The notes: generated by a model from the sequence alone, not told the origin. A DNA stretch of 64,000 nucleotides from Aequorivita soesokkakensis (GCF_001641085.1 NZ_LXIE01000045.1:97816-161815); one strand, 5' to 3'. Shown: positions 7,896 through 16,773, counted from the first letter of the stretch. Program-made: numbers and translations.

Positions 7896-8453
7896 TTAAT
7901 TTAATTCTTGTTCAAGATATTTTTCCATCTTCATTAATCCTATACTTAATTCATTCGTTTTTATTTCGTTGAATTTATCCCATTCTTTCTCAAAAAGTGC
8001 ATAATATAATTCTTCATATTTTGTAATACTATCAGTATTTATGCTTTCAATGTTTTGTTTATTTAAAGAAGTTATTTTCAATTCCATTTTTCTCCGATAT
8101 AATTCACACAGGTCAAAACGAGCTTGTGCAATTCTTAAAATAAGTGAATCATTTTTATTTGTTATGAATGATTCTTTAGGCATAAAAATAGTTGTCGAGC
8201 GATGAGTTATTTTTTTAGAAATATCATGAACAGATATAATTCCGACTGTCACAGCAACATTATCCATTTGAATTTTTTCAGGTTCGTAATTAAAGTCGCT
8301 AAATTTTAACTTCTTTTCAGAACTCCAAACTATGGAATTATTTAGGACTCTAAATTCTTGATAATTGTTATAAAGACGCTTTAAATCCTTTCTATATACT
8401 AATGAACAAACTAAAACCGAAAATAATATTATGATAAATATTTTCTTTTTCAT
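7896..8453 (-). CDS. Unknown membrane-anchored protein, weakly DUF922-like
   Basis: 185 residues with an N-terminal hydrophobic segment (KKKIFIIILFSVLVCSLVY) that is a signal peptide or anchor. The pattern SIVWSSEKKLKFSDF followed later by ARFDLCELYRRKME resembles Bacteroidota DUF922-type proteins (WxxxRKLxWxDF then HFDIxELYxRKL), but the usual HExxH-like histidines before FD are replaced (RIAQARFD), so any metal site would be lost. I chose the ATG at 8453 because an earlier TTG start at 8462 falls inside a TAATTTTG -7 box. A transcript from that box would be nearly leaderless. Codon use is more A+T-rich than its neighbours. Function unknown. Confidence 0.6.
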   Translation of the reverse strand: MKKKIFIIILFSVLVCSLVYRKDLKRLYNNYQEFRVLNNSIVWSSEKKLKFSDFNYEPEKIQMDNVAVTVGIISVHDISKKITHRSTTIFMPKESFITNKNDSLILRIAQARFDLCELYRRKMELKITSLNKQNIESINTDSITKYEELYYALFEKEWDKFNEIKTNELSIGLMKMEKYLEQELN

Positions 8454-8459
8454 ACAGTT

Positions 8460-8467
8460 CAAAATTA
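8460..8467 (-). promoter_or_regulatory. -7 box directly before the unknown protein at 7896-8453
   Basis: TAATTTTG on the minus strand matches TAnnTTTG and ends six bases before the ATG at 8453. Transcription would begin at about the start codon. Confidence 0.45.
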
Positions 8468-8487
8468 TCTAAATCATTTTAAGATTA

Positions 8488-9057
8488 TCAGATTAATAAT
8501 ACCTCTTCAATTATCTTAGGAAACCATTCGTGTTCCAATTTATGGATTTTTTCAGCGACGGTTTCAGCCGTTTCAGTTTTTGAAAGCTTCACCTTTTTTT
8601 GTGAAATAATGGCACCCTCATCATAATTTTCATTCACATAATGAATGGTTATTCCAGTTTCAGCTTCGTTATTTTCCACAACCGCTTGGTGAACAAAATT
8701 TCCATACATACCTTTTCCGCCATATTTTGGCAGCAAAGCTGGATGAACATTTATCACTTTATTTGGAAATTCTTTCAAGATAATTTCAGGAAATTTTAAT
8801 AGAAAACCCGCTAAGACAATAAGATCTGGCTGCATTTTCTTTAAAGTTTTCAAAATACCTTCCTCAGAAAACAATTCATCTTTTGTGAAAGAATCTGCTT
8901 TAACTTTAAGTTTTTCAGCACGTTCCAAAACTTTGGCATCTTTCTTGTTTGAAAGCACTCGAACGACCTCGGCAAATTGGGTTCGTTGAAAGTATTTAAT
9001 AATGTTCTCGGCATTGGTACCGCTACCCGACGCAAAAATTACAATCCGCTTCTTCAT
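8488..9057 (-). CDS. purN: Phosphoribosylglycinamide formyltransferase
   Basis: Transfers a formyl group from 10-formyl-tetrahydrofolate to GAR in purine synthesis. 189 residues, the usual length. The N-terminus IVIFASGSGTNAENII is the glycine-rich phosphate site. The catalytic pattern is present: Asn and His in KVINVHPALLPKYGGKGMYG and the Asp in ENYDEGAII. I placed the start at ATG 9057 (MKKRIVIFASG). A longer reading to 9138 would begin upstream of the -7 box at 9105-9112. It is divergent from acpP and shares the purine theme with purF downstream. Confidence 0.93.
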   Translation of the reverse strand: MKKRIVIFASGSGTNAENIIKYFQRTQFAEVVRVLSNKKDAKVLERAEKLKVKADSFTKDELFSEEGILKTLKKMQPDLIVLAGFLLKFPEIILKEFPNKVINVHPALLPKYGGKGMYGNFVHQAVVENNEAETGITIHYVNENYDEGAIISQKKVKLSKTETAETVAEKIHKLEHEWFPKIIEEVLLI

Positions 9058-9104
9058 TCCCGTTTCCAAAAGTTTTTCCAGAAGTAATAAATTAAAATAA
9101 ATAA

Positions 9105-9138
9105 CAAAAGTAAGGTAATAGGGTTTTACTTCGCCCAA
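9105..9138 (-). promoter_or_regulatory. purN promoter
   Basis: The minus strand reads TTG (9136-9138), 23 bases, then TACTTTTG (9105-9112), fitting the flavobacterial TTG-N17-23-TAnnTTTG pattern. It sets the purN start at 9057. Confidence 0.6.
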
Positions 9139-9239
9139 AATTGTTTAAATTGGTTTTCCCAATTTTGTTCAAATGTGAAAATTCAAAATTATCAAATCCA
9201 CATTTTTAACATTAAATGGTGTTTTCAATTAAAATATTT

Positions 9240-9247
9240 TATTTTTG
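9240..9247 (+). promoter_or_regulatory. -7 box of the acpP-fabF-rnc operon
   Basis: TATTTTTG on the plus strand, 32 bases before the acpP ATG. The -33 TTG is not clear. The divergent purN promoter lies about 100 bases upstream. Confidence 0.55.
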
Positions 9248-9279
9248 CCACTTATAATTAAATTTAAAAATCAAGAATT

Positions 9280-9513
9280 ATGTCAGACATTGCATCACGA
9301 GTAAAAGCGATTATCGTAGACAAATTAGGTGTAGACGAAAACGAAGTTGTAAACGAAGCCAGCTTCACTAACGACTTAGGAGCAGACTCCCTAGATACGG
9401 TAGAGCTTATTATGGAATTTGAAAAAGAATTTGATATCCAGATTCCAGACGACCAAGCTGAAAACATTGCCACTGTTGGTCAAGCAATTTCCTATATAGA
9501 AGCAGCAAAATAA
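9280..9513 (+). CDS. acpP: Acyl carrier protein
   Basis: Small acidic carrier of fatty-acid intermediates; 77 residues. Ser37 in the [10 protein letters not shown] motif takes the 4'-phosphopantetheine arm, and helices on either side match the family. Only ten bases separate it from fabF, and rnc follows, the usual acpP-fabF-rnc operon. It has its own -7 box. Confidence 0.98.
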   Translation: MSDIASRVKAIIVDKLGVDENEVVNEASFTNDLGADSLDTVELIMEFEKEFDIQIPDDQAENIATVGQAISYIEAAK

Positions 9514-9523
9514 CAATTCTTCT

Positions 9524-10777
9524 ATGGAATTAAAGCGAGTTGTAGTTACTGGCCTTGGTGCCCTTACCCCTATTGGCAACAATATTCAAGAATATTGGAA
9601 CGCCCTTGTAAGCGGGAAAAGTGGCTGTGCGCCTATAACATATTTTGATACTGAAAAGTTCAAAACAAAATTCGCTTGCGAATTGAAGAATTTCAACGCA
9701 GAAGATCATTTTGACAGGAAAGAAGCCCGAAAACTTGACCGTTTTGCCCAATATGCCCTTGTATCTTCCGATGAAGCGATACAAGATGCCGGAATAAACC
9801 TCGATGAGGTTGACAAATTCCGCGTTGGTGTAATTTGGGGAGCCGGAATTGGTGGGTTGGAAACTTTTCAAGATGAAGTAATAAACTTTGCAGAAGGGGA
9901 TGGAACACCACGTTTCAACCCCTTCTTTATTCCAAAAATGATTGCGGACATTGCGCCCGGAAACATTTCCATAAAACACGGTTTTATGGGACCCAACTAC
10001 ACTACTGTTTCTGCCTGCGCTTCTGCTGCCAATGCAATGATAGATGCACTCAACTATATACGTTTGGGGCATTGTGATATTATTGTGACTGGCGGAAGTG
10101 AAGCTGCTGTTACCAAAGCAGGAATGGGTGGTTTCAACGCAATGCACGCTTTATCAACCCGTAACGATAGTCCTGAAACGGCATCACGTCCTTTTGACGC
10201 GACCCGCGATGGTTTTGTTTTGGGGGAAGGAGCCGGTGCCTTGATCCTTGAGGAATACGAACACGCAAAAAAACGTGGCGCAAAAATTTATGCTGAAGTT
10301 GTGGGCGGCGGTATGAGCAGTGATGCTTACCATATGACGGCACCCCATCCAGACGGTATTGGTGTGGAACGCGTTATGCTGAACACCCTGCGCGATGCCA
10401 ATATGAGTCCGAATGAAGTGGATGCCATAAACACCCATGGAACCTCAACCCCACTTGGCGACGTTGCCGAATTGAAAGCTATTGTAAATGTTTTTGGCGA
10501 ACACGCTAAAGACATCAATATCAATTCAACAAAATCTATGACCGGACACCTTTTGGGAGCTGCCGGCGCTATTGAAGCAATTGCCTCTATTTTGGCAATG
10601 AAACACGGGATTGTTCCACCTACCATAAACCATACTACGGTAGATGAAAATATAGATCCTTCCTTAAACCTTACTCTTAATAAAGCTCAAAAACGTGACA
10701 TAAAAGTGGCGATGAGCAATACTTTTGGGTTTGGCGGGCACAATGCTTGTGTGCTCTTTAAAAAACTTGATGCCTAA
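9524..10777 (+). CDS. fabF: Beta-ketoacyl-ACP synthase II
   Basis: Condensing enzyme of fatty-acid elongation, extending acyl-ACP with malonyl-ACP; 417 residues. The thiolase-fold catalytic triad is visible: Cys165 in TVSACASAAN, His305 in NTHGTSTPLGD and His342 in KSMTGHLLGAAGA. The C-terminal GFGGHNACV is the usual glycine-rich oxyanion region. It lies between acpP and rnc in one transcription unit, with 8-10 base gaps. Confidence 0.98.
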   Translation: MELKRVVVTGLGALTPIGNNIQEYWNALVSGKSGCAPITYFDTEKFKTKFACELKNFNAEDHFDRKEARKLDRFAQYALVSSDEAIQDAGINLDEVDKFRVGVIWGAGIGGLETFQDEVINFAEGDGTPRFNPFFIPKMIADIAPGNISIKHGFMGPNYTTVSACASAANAMIDALNYIRLGHCDIIVTGGSEAAVTKAGMGGFNAMHALSTRNDSPETASRPFDATRDGFVLGEGAGALILEEYEHAKKRGAKIYAEVVGGGMSSDAYHMTAPHPDGIGVERVMLNTLRDANMSPNEVDAINTHGTSTPLGDVAELKAIVNVFGEHAKDININSTKSMTGHLLGAAGAIEAIASILAMKHGIVPPTINHTTVDENIDPSLNLTLNKAQKRDIKVAMSNTFGFGGHNACVLFKKLDA

Positions 10778-10785
10778 AACAATTA

Positions 10786-11529
10786 ATGGCTTCCATTAAA
10801 AACATATTTTCTTCCCGTTCAGACAAAAACGGGGAATTTTCCAATTCCCTAAAAAAAATATTGGGGTTTAAACCCAAAGACCTTTCCATTTACGAAACCG
10901 CTTTCACACATCGTTCCACCAACGAAAAAAACACCAGCGGCCAACCGCAAAATTATGAACGGCTCGAATTTTTGGGCGATGCCATGCTGGGAGCCGTTAT
11001 TGCGGCACATCTATTTAAAAAAGTACCTGGAGGCAACGAAGGTTATTTAACAAAAATGCGGAGCAAAGTGGTAAGTCGCGAACATTTGAACGAACTGGGC
11101 CGTGATTTGAACCTCATCAAATTTTTAAAAACTACTATTCCAACGCAACAATTCAGCGGTAATATTTACGGAAACGTTTTTGAAGCCTTGGTCGGGGCTA
11201 TTTATCTGGACCGCGGATTTAAATACTGCGAAAAATTCATTCAAAAGAGAGTTATAAAACCATATGTTGACATCAAAAAATTGGAAGGAAAAGTAATTAG
11301 CTACAAAAGTCTTTTCATTGAATGGTGCCAAAAAAACAAAAAGCAATTCAACTTTGAAGTTTATGAAGACAATGGCAAAGACGAATTGAAACATTTCGCC
11401 GTTCGCCTAAAACTTGAAGACGAAATAGTAACAAAAGCCCGCGCAACTTCAAAAAAGAAAGCAGAGGAACGCGCTGCGAAAAGAGCTTTTTACAAGCTTC
11501 AGATTAAGGTAGATTCGGAAAAACCTTAA
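10786..11529 (+). CDS. rnc: Ribonuclease III
   Basis: Double-strand-specific endoribonuclease for rRNA and mRNA processing; 247 residues. The nuclease domain carries the signature YERLEFLGDAMLG at 57-69, with catalytic Glu61 and Asp65. The second acidic cluster reads NVFEALVGAIYLD, so Asn130 occupies the position of E. coli Asp114, while Glu133 (E. coli Glu117) is kept. A C-terminal double-stranded-RNA-binding domain follows from about residue 165, ending in ATSKKKAEERAAKRAF. It is the last gene of the acpP-fabF-rnc operon. Confidence 0.96.
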   Translation: MASIKNIFSSRSDKNGEFSNSLKKILGFKPKDLSIYETAFTHRSTNEKNTSGQPQNYERLEFLGDAMLGAVIAAHLFKKVPGGNEGYLTKMRSKVVSREHLNELGRDLNLIKFLKTTIPTQQFSGNIYGNVFEALVGAIYLDRGFKYCEKFIQKRVIKPYVDIKKLEGKVISYKSLFIEWCQKNKKQFNFEVYEDNGKDELKHFAVRLKLEDEIVTKARATSKKKAEERAAKRAFYKLQIKVDSEKP

Positions 11530-11602
11530 AAAGCAGAAGTTATTTTTCTGTCAAATTTAACGTTAGCAACCAAGTTGTTTCGTTAATCCCTTTAAAGTTG
11601 CC

Positions 11603-11610
11603 TATTTTTG
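11603..11610 (+). promoter_or_regulatory. -7 box before the IPExxxVDY gene
   Basis: TATTTTTG, 68 bases before the ATG at 11679. It implies that this gene and pyk are transcribed apart from rnc. The leader of about 60 bases shows no strong structure. Confidence 0.5.
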
Positions 11611-11678
11611 TGTAATAACATTCGGAAGCACGAACAATAGCTTCCATAGAATCTATAGAATCAACAGCATCAAAAAAT

Positions 11679-12170
11679 ATGGCAAATCACAAATTAATAT
11701 TTGATGAAGATTTTGAAGAGCCTTATACGCTCATTGCCATTCATTGCAGTGAAGAAGCCTATAAAATGGCTTTTTTGATGAATCAACATCTCAGTCTAAA
11801 ATTAAAAAGAAAACAGACTGATCTCGATTTTTCAACCGAAGGATTACTCATTACTTTTCCGCTGTATAATTTTGAGGACGTGCACAAGTACACCCACTTT
11901 TATTTGGTAGCCAACAAATGTAAATCGGTTGAAGCGAGTTTACAGAGTTCCGGCGGCTTGTTTGCTGAAATGGTCTCCGAAAAATCCACGGTTCATTACC
12001 TGCTTCCCGAATTCAAAAAAGTAGATTATTTTCTGAAAATTTATTCAGATTTTGAAACAGTTCCGCTTCGAAGAATTCTTTCACAAATAAATGAGATAAA
12101 ACAAGTCATTTCTGCATATACGCTAGAAATGGACACAATAAAGTCAAAGAACAATTTAATTTTCGATTAA
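11679..12170 (+). CDS. IPExxxVDY family protein
   Basis: 163-residue protein of a Bacteroidota-specific family of unknown function. The name-giving motif appears as LPEFKKVDYFLKIY near residue 110, with Leu in place of the first Ile. No signal peptide or membrane segment is seen, so it is probably cytoplasmic. Its TAA stop is followed directly by the pyk ATG with no spacer, so the two genes are almost certainly cotranscribed and perhaps translationally coupled. The same order occurs widely in Flavobacteriia, so a link to glycolysis is possible but unproven. Confidence 0.85.
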   Translation: MANHKLIFDEDFEEPYTLIAIHCSEEAYKMAFLMNQHLSLKLKRKQTDLDFSTEGLLITFPLYNFEDVHKYTHFYLVANKCKSVEASLQSSGGLFAEMVSEKSTVHYLLPEFKKVDYFLKIYSDFETVPLRRILSQINEIKQVISAYTLEMDTIKSKNNLIFD

Positions 12171-13601
12171 ATGTCAAACCAAAAAAGAACAAAAATAGTC
12201 GCCACCCTTGGCCCTGCAACTTCCAGCAAAGAAATCTTGAAACATATGATTTTGGAAGGCGTAGATGTTTTTAGGGTGAATTTTTCCCATGCAGACTATG
12301 CAACTGTAAAAAAAACTATTAAAACCATTAGAAACCTTTCCGAAGAACTTGACACGCACGTAGCCATTTTGGGCGATCTGCAGGGACCAAAACTTCGGGT
12401 TGGGGTTATGAAGGAAGAAGTTATAGTGCAACCGGGCGATGAACTTTCCTTTGTAACTGGGGCAGAATTTGAAGGCACCAAGAAGAAGGTGTATATGAAC
12501 TATAACAATTTTCCAAAAGATGTGAACCCCGGCGAACGCGTTCTTTTGGATGACGGCAAACTTATTTTTGAAGTGCTTGAAACCAATAAAAAAGATGAAG
12601 TGAAAGTTATGGTAATTCAAGGCGGGCCCCTTCGTTCCAAAAAAGGAGTGAACCTGCCAAACACCAAAATTTCACTTCCGGCACTTACCGCAAAAGATAA
12701 AGAAGATGCTGTTTTTGCCATTCAGCAAAAAGTAGATTGGCTCGCACTATCCTTTGTGCGCCACGCTGAAGATTTAAAGGAACTACAGGCGTTAATTGAA
12801 GCACATTCAGAATATAAAATTCCTATCATCGCTAAAATTGAAAAACCCGAGGCGGTCGAAAATATTGACAGAATCATTGCATATTGTGATGGCTTGATGG
12901 TGGCCCGTGGCGATTTGGGAGTAGAAGTTCCCGCAGAGGAAGTTCCGTTGATTCAAAAAGAATTGGTACTTACCGCAAAGCGTGCCCGAATTCCAGTAAT
13001 CATCGCCACCCAAATGATGGAGACGATGATAACTTCACTAACGCCAACCCGCGCCGAAGTGAATGACGTTGCAAACTCCGTAATGGACGGTGCTGATGCG
13101 GTGATGCTTTCCGGGGAAACTTCCGTGGGAAATTATCCCGTAGCGGTTATAAAAACAATGGCAAAAATCCTTAAAAGTGTAGAAAATTCTGAATTGATCC
13201 GAGTTCCACAAGAGCCGCCACAGATTAAAACCAACCGTTACGTTACCAAATCCATCTGTTATCACGCAGCACATATGGCAAATGAAATTGAAGCACAAGC
13301 TATATGCACGTTGACCAATAGTGGTTACACCGCTTTCCAAATTTCGGCTTGGCGGCCGTCAGCTTTTATTTTGGCATTTACCAGCAACAAACGCATTCTC
13401 GCCCGTTTGAATTTATTATGGGGCGTAAAAGCATTTTATTACGACAAATACGTAAGTACAGATGAAACTGTGGATGATGTAAATAGAATTGCCTGTGAAA
13501 AAGGCTTCGTGCACAAAGGCGATTATTTAATCAATCTTGCGGCAATGCCAATTGTGGATAAAGGCATGGTAAATACGTTGCGGGTTACGCAGGTGAAATA
13601 A
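12171..13601 (+). CDS. pyk: Pyruvate kinase
   Basis: Last step of glycolysis, converting phosphoenolpyruvate and ADP to pyruvate and ATP; 476 residues. KIVATLGPA at the N-terminus and the active-site stretch IIAKIEKPEAVENIDRII give Lys222 and Glu224; ARGDLGVEVP continues the metal site. The B domain (about 75-170) and the C-terminal domain are complete. The start abuts the upstream stop. The stop codon abuts the stop of the convergent lipoprotein gene, leaving no intergenic space or terminator outside coding sequence. Confidence 0.97.
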   Translation: MSNQKRTKIVATLGPATSSKEILKHMILEGVDVFRVNFSHADYATVKKTIKTIRNLSEELDTHVAILGDLQGPKLRVGVMKEEVIVQPGDELSFVTGAEFEGTKKKVYMNYNNFPKDVNPGERVLLDDGKLIFEVLETNKKDEVKVMVIQGGPLRSKKGVNLPNTKISLPALTAKDKEDAVFAIQQKVDWLALSFVRHAEDLKELQALIEAHSEYKIPIIAKIEKPEAVENIDRIIAYCDGLMVARGDLGVEVPAEEVPLIQKELVLTAKRARIPVIIATQMMETMITSLTPTRAEVNDVANSVMDGADAVMLSGETSVGNYPVAVIKTMAKILKSVENSELIRVPQEPPQIKTNRYVTKSICYHAAHMANEIEAQAICTLTNSGYTAFQISAWRPSAFILAFTSNKRILARLNLLWGVKAFYYDKYVSTDETVDDVNRIACEKGFVHKGDYLINLAAMPIVDKGMVNTLRVTQVK

Positions 13602-14363
13602 TTAGTCAGCTACTTCGGTCTTTTCAAGTTTCATTCCATCCGCTTCCTTGGTAATAGTAACCGTATATCCAAAACCAGTTGTTTTGTAGTTATAAACTAT
13701 TTTCTGAAGTTCGTTGCTATTTCGTGAAACCTGTAGCTCGCTGATAAAATCGGTTTTCTTTTTCTCGTTGTTTTGTTGCGTTTCGTTATTGGAGCCCTTA
13801 GGATTTGGAAACGCAAACGATTTCGGAATTGCAAAAAGTTGTTGGGCCGTAAAAAATGCTTCGTGCCATTTATCTGTTGGCAGAATCAAAGTTTCAGTTT
13901 TGGTGGGCTTGCTTGCTGTGCCGCCCGTTGCTTCGGAATAATTCACCTTTGGAAAATCCTTTTTTAATTCCTCAGCATAGTTTTTTGCGGCAGTATCTTC
14001 TTCAGGTGGATAAAACTTTGACAGAAAACCATTAAAGGCGAAACCCTTTTTATTATTGTATTCAACCTCATCCATCGCGCCATCAATTCCACCCACGTTC
14101 ATCGTGGTTTTTCCTTCGGCATTCAAAATTTTCACTTTCGTGCCCAAAGGCATCACGGCAAGTTTTGCACTTTGCAAGTTTGGAAATTCACGTAAAGTCA
14201 ACCCACTAACGGCAGTAACATACATAGCATCCGGCGCAGTTTCCGCAGGAATGGAATCTGTTACAACGGTTTGGGTTTCTTCGTTGGTTTTGGCGTCATT
14301 TTTACAGGAAAAAAGAAAAGTGAAACCTGCAAGGGCAAGGATGGAAAAAGCTACGGTCTTCAT
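13602..14363 (-). CDS. SH3-like domain lipoprotein
   Basis: 253-residue predicted lipoprotein. The N-terminus has a signal peptide with lipobox TFLFSC, so Cys20 should be acylated. A bacterial SH3-like (SH3b) domain occupies about 46-115 (MYVTAVSGLTLREFPN, then LGTKVKIL), a module that often binds cell wall. The remaining 130 residues are not recognised. It is convergent with pyk with stops touching. Envelope role inferred; partner unknown. Confidence 0.75.
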   Translation of the reverse strand: MKTVAFSILALAGFTFLFSCKNDAKTNEETQTVVTDSIPAETAPDAMYVTAVSGLTLREFPNLQSAKLAVMPLGTKVKILNAEGKTTMNVGGIDGAMDEVEYNNKKGFAFNGFLSKFYPPEEDTAAKNYAEELKKDFPKVNYSEATGGTASKPTKTETLILPTDKWHEAFFTAQQLFAIPKSFAFPNPKGSNNETQQNNEKKKTDFISELQVSRNSNELQKIVYNYKTTGFGYTVTITKEADGMKLEKTEVAD

Positions 14364-14428
14364 AAATCTGGAGTTTTAAATTAGTTTAAAGATACGTAGC
14401 TTTCTATCATATTTAAAATTTTTACAAT

Positions 14429-14473
14429 CTTCCTCCCCCTTTTTCAGGAGGAGGTGCCGAAGACGGAGGAGGC
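14429..14473. repeat. GC-rich flavobacterial intergenic repeat after dinB
   Basis: A C-rich then G-rich run (CCTCCCCC..., CAGGAGGAGG, GACGGAGGAGG) that can fold on itself, stuck directly onto the dinB stop codon. It is of the same general kind as the repeats at 42249 and 51534. It may act as a terminator. Confidence 0.6.
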
Positions 14474-15577
14474 TTAAAATTCAAGTTTCAATTGCACGTC
14501 TATTGATTCCTTCGGAACCTCCTTTTTCTTTGGGGTTTCGTTGTTTAGGTGTGAAATTGAAATTCCCAACAACCGTACCGATTCCTTCATCTTTTCCTGA
14601 AATAACAATTCTTTAACTACATCCAAAATCAATTCCTTGGAAGCGATAAACAGCGGAAGTGTTTTGCTGCGGGTTTGCAGTGTAAAATCGCGATATTTAA
14701 TTTTCAGCGTAACAGTTTTTCCCGCCAGTTTTTTGCTCTTTAACCTGTTTTCAACTTCTGCTGCGATTTCCTCAAGCCGTTCCATCATAAAAATTTCAGA
14801 AGAAATATTTTCAGAAAAAGTATGCTCTGCTGCCAACGATTTCTGCGTTCGCGAAGGCTTTACTTTGCTATTGTGGATGCCACGGACCACCTTGTAATAA
14901 AAACCACCGCTCTTTCCGAAGTGTTCCTCTAAAAATTCAAGCGATTTACTTTTCAAATCCTTTCCCGTAAAAATGCCCAAACGGTACATTTTCTCTTTTG
15001 TAACCTTCCCAACGCCATAAAATTTCTTTACATCCAGCGTTTCCAAAAAAGGAACCACTTCCTCGGGACCGATAGTTTTTTGTCCGTTAGGCTTATTAAT
15101 ATCGCTGGCAATTTTGGCCACAAATTTATTCACCGAAATCCCTGCGGAAGCGTTCAACCCTGTCTTTTCTTTTATCTTTTTCCGAATCTCGGTCGCAATC
15201 AGCGTGGCGCTGGGATTGCCTTTTTTGTTTTCGGTAACGTCCAAATAAGCTTCGTCCAGCGAAAGTGGCTCCACCAAATCTGTATATTCAAAAAATATTT
15301 TCCGAATCTGTTTTGAAACCTCTTTATAACGGTCAAAATTGGTTCGCACAAAAATAAGTTCGGGGCAAAGTTTTCTTGCCATTGCGCCACTCATCGCACT
15401 GCGAACGCCAAACTTCCGAGCTTCATAACTCGCCGCGCTCACGACGCCACGGGCTGAGCTACCGCCCACGGCAATCGGCTTTCCGCGAAGATCGGGATTG
15501 TCCAACTGCTCCACGGACGCATAAAAAGCGTCCATATCTACGTGAATTATTTTGCGGATGGGCATTTCGTCCTGCAT
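14474..15577 (-). CDS. dinB: DNA polymerase IV
   Basis: Y-family translesion polymerase; 367 residues. HVDMDAFYASVEQLDNP at the N-terminus gives the metal ligand Asp14, and SLDEAYLDVT gives Asp108 and Glu109. The steric-gate Tyr/Phe lies within DAFYAS. Thumb with helix-hairpin-helix (VKKFYGVGKVTKEKM) and little-finger domain follow. The end, QLKLEF, resembles a beta-clamp-binding peptide, inferred from the general QLxLF pattern. Start at ATG 15577; Met5 is also possible. Confidence 0.95.
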   Translation of the reverse strand: MQDEMPIRKIIHVDMDAFYASVEQLDNPDLRGKPIAVGGSSARGVVSAASYEARKFGVRSAMSGAMARKLCPELIFVRTNFDRYKEVSKQIRKIFFEYTDLVEPLSLDEAYLDVTENKKGNPSATLIATEIRKKIKEKTGLNASAGISVNKFVAKIASDINKPNGQKTIGPEEVVPFLETLDVKKFYGVGKVTKEKMYRLGIFTGKDLKSKSLEFLEEHFGKSGGFYYKVVRGIHNSKVKPSRTQKSLAAEHTFSENISSEIFMMERLEEIAAEVENRLKSKKLAGKTVTLKIKYRDFTLQTRSKTLPLFIASKELILDVVKELLFQEKMKESVRLLGISISHLNNETPKKKEVPKESIDVQLKLEF

Positions 15578-15604
15578 CTTACAAATTTAATATCTTTAAT
15601 GTCT

Positions 15605-15624
15605 GGTTGAGCGCAGTCGAAACC
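15605..15624. repeat. GAGCGCAGTCGA-type short palindromic repeat
   Basis: GGTTGAGCGCAGTCGAAACC, an imperfect palindrome. Related copies occur at 47662-47684 and, inverted, at 47721-47740. Such elements are scattered between genes in flavobacterial genomes. Confidence 0.7.
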
Positions 15625-15647
15625 TATTTTTAATGGAAACATATTCA

Positions 15648-16313
15648 ATGAAAAAAACAGCAATCATTTTAGGCGCTACGGGCTTAACGGGAAGTATCCT
15701 GCTTAAAAAACTTTTGAAAAACCCTTCTTTTGAAAAGATAAAACTCTTTTCGCGCAGCACTGCTGAAATGAATTCCCCAAAAATCGAGGAGCATTTGATA
15801 GGTATGTTCCAACTGGAAAAACATTCCGAAGCATTTAAAGCCGATGTGGTTTTCTGCTGCATTGGCACTACAAAATCCAAAACGCCTAATAAGGAAACCT
15901 ATAAAAAGATTGATTACGGCATTCCCGTGACTGCCGCAAAGCTTGCAAAAAAGAACGGAATTAAAACTTTCATTGTAATTTCAGCAATGGGTGCGGACGA
16001 AAACAGTAGTATTTTTTATAACAAAACAAAAGGTGAAATGCAACGCGATGTTTTAAATCAGCATATTGAAAATACATACATCCTGCAACCTTCACTAATT
16101 GTTGGCGATCGTGAAGAAAACCGTTTTGGTGAAAAAATGGCAACCATTTTTATGAAGAGTTTCGGATTTTTGGTTCCGAAGAAATACAAAATGATAAAAG
16201 CTGAAACCATTGCTGAAGCAATGCTGGTTTTGGTGAAAAAAGAATTTCCAAAACAACAAATAACTTCCGATGAAATTAAACATATAGCCCAAAATGCAGG
16301 AAATAGAACGTAA
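15648..16313 (+). CDS. NAD(P)H-binding Rossmann protein, TIP30/HTATIP2-like
   Basis: Atypical short-chain reductase; 221 residues from Met at 15648. The dinucleotide-binding motif ILGATGLTGSIL is at the extreme N-terminus. FCCIGTTKSK and VISAMGADENSSIFYNKTKGEMQRDV match the TIP30-like group, with Ser and a YNKTK segment in the catalytic position. Substrate unknown. An ATG five codons earlier (15633) is possible, but it lies directly behind a TATTTTTA box. The 3' end overlaps the next gene by 20 bases, so the three plus-strand genes here form one unit. Confidence 0.82.
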   Translation: MKKTAIILGATGLTGSILLKKLLKNPSFEKIKLFSRSTAEMNSPKIEEHLIGMFQLEKHSEAFKADVVFCCIGTTKSKTPNKETYKKIDYGIPVTAAKLAKKNGIKTFIVISAMGADENSSIFYNKTKGEMQRDVLNQHIENTYILQPSLIVGDREENRFGEKMATIFMKSFGFLVPKKYKMIKAETIAEAMLVLVKKEFPKQQITSDEIKHIAQNAGNRT

Positions 16314-16773
16314 ATTTTTGGTAACATCCGAAGTTTTTAAAAACGAAGCCCACAAACGAACACGTATTGTACAGGGGTTTTTAAACACAAATCCCGAACG
16401 CACTGTGCGCATTCGCATTCAAGGAAATGATGGATTTTTGACCATTAAAGGGAAGTCCAATAAATCCGGTCTTTCGCGCTTTGAATGGGAAAAACAAATT
16501 TCACAGGCAGAAGCTGAGGAGTTGCTACATCTCTGTGAACCGGGAATTATTGAAAAAACCCGTTATGAAATTTTCTTTGACGACCATACTTTTGAAGTGG
16601 ATGATTTTATGGGCGAAAACGAAGGTTTAATCATTGCCGAAATAGAACTTAATTCAGAAACCGAGCCCTTTTCAAAACCCGAATGGCTGGGAAAGGAAGT
16701 TACGGGTGATGTGAAATATTACAATTCAAATTTGAGTAAAAACCCTTTTAAAAACTGGAGAAATGAAAGCTAA
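16294..16773 (+). CDS. CYTH domain protein (class IV adenylate cyclase/triphosphatase fold)
   Basis: 159-residue CYTH protein. The signature EIERKFLV is at residues 3-10, followed by the basic and acidic strands of the triphosphate tunnel (RTVRIRIQGNDGFLTIKGK; TRYEIFF; FEVDDF; LIIAEIEL). Bacterial single-domain members usually hydrolyse inorganic triphosphate or related compounds rather than making cAMP. Overlaps both neighbours (20 bases upstream, 11 downstream), which indicates translational coupling. Confidence 0.9.
   Translation: MQEIERKFLVTSEVFKNEAHKRTRIVQGFLNTNPERTVRIRIQGNDGFLTIKGKSNKSGLSRFEWEKQISQAEAEELLHLCEPGIIEKTRYEIFFDDHTFEVDDFMGENEGLIIAEIELNSETEPFSKPEWLGKEVTGDVKYYNSNLSKNPFKNWRNES

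Noticed and set aside
9058..9138. Longer N-terminus of PurN
   Set aside because: The start would lie at the -33 element of the purN promoter; family members begin at MKKRIVIFASG.
9530..10147. Long open frame antisense to fabF
   Set aside because: fabF is unambiguous on the other strand with all catalytic residues. The antisense frame has no motif and arises from codon bias.
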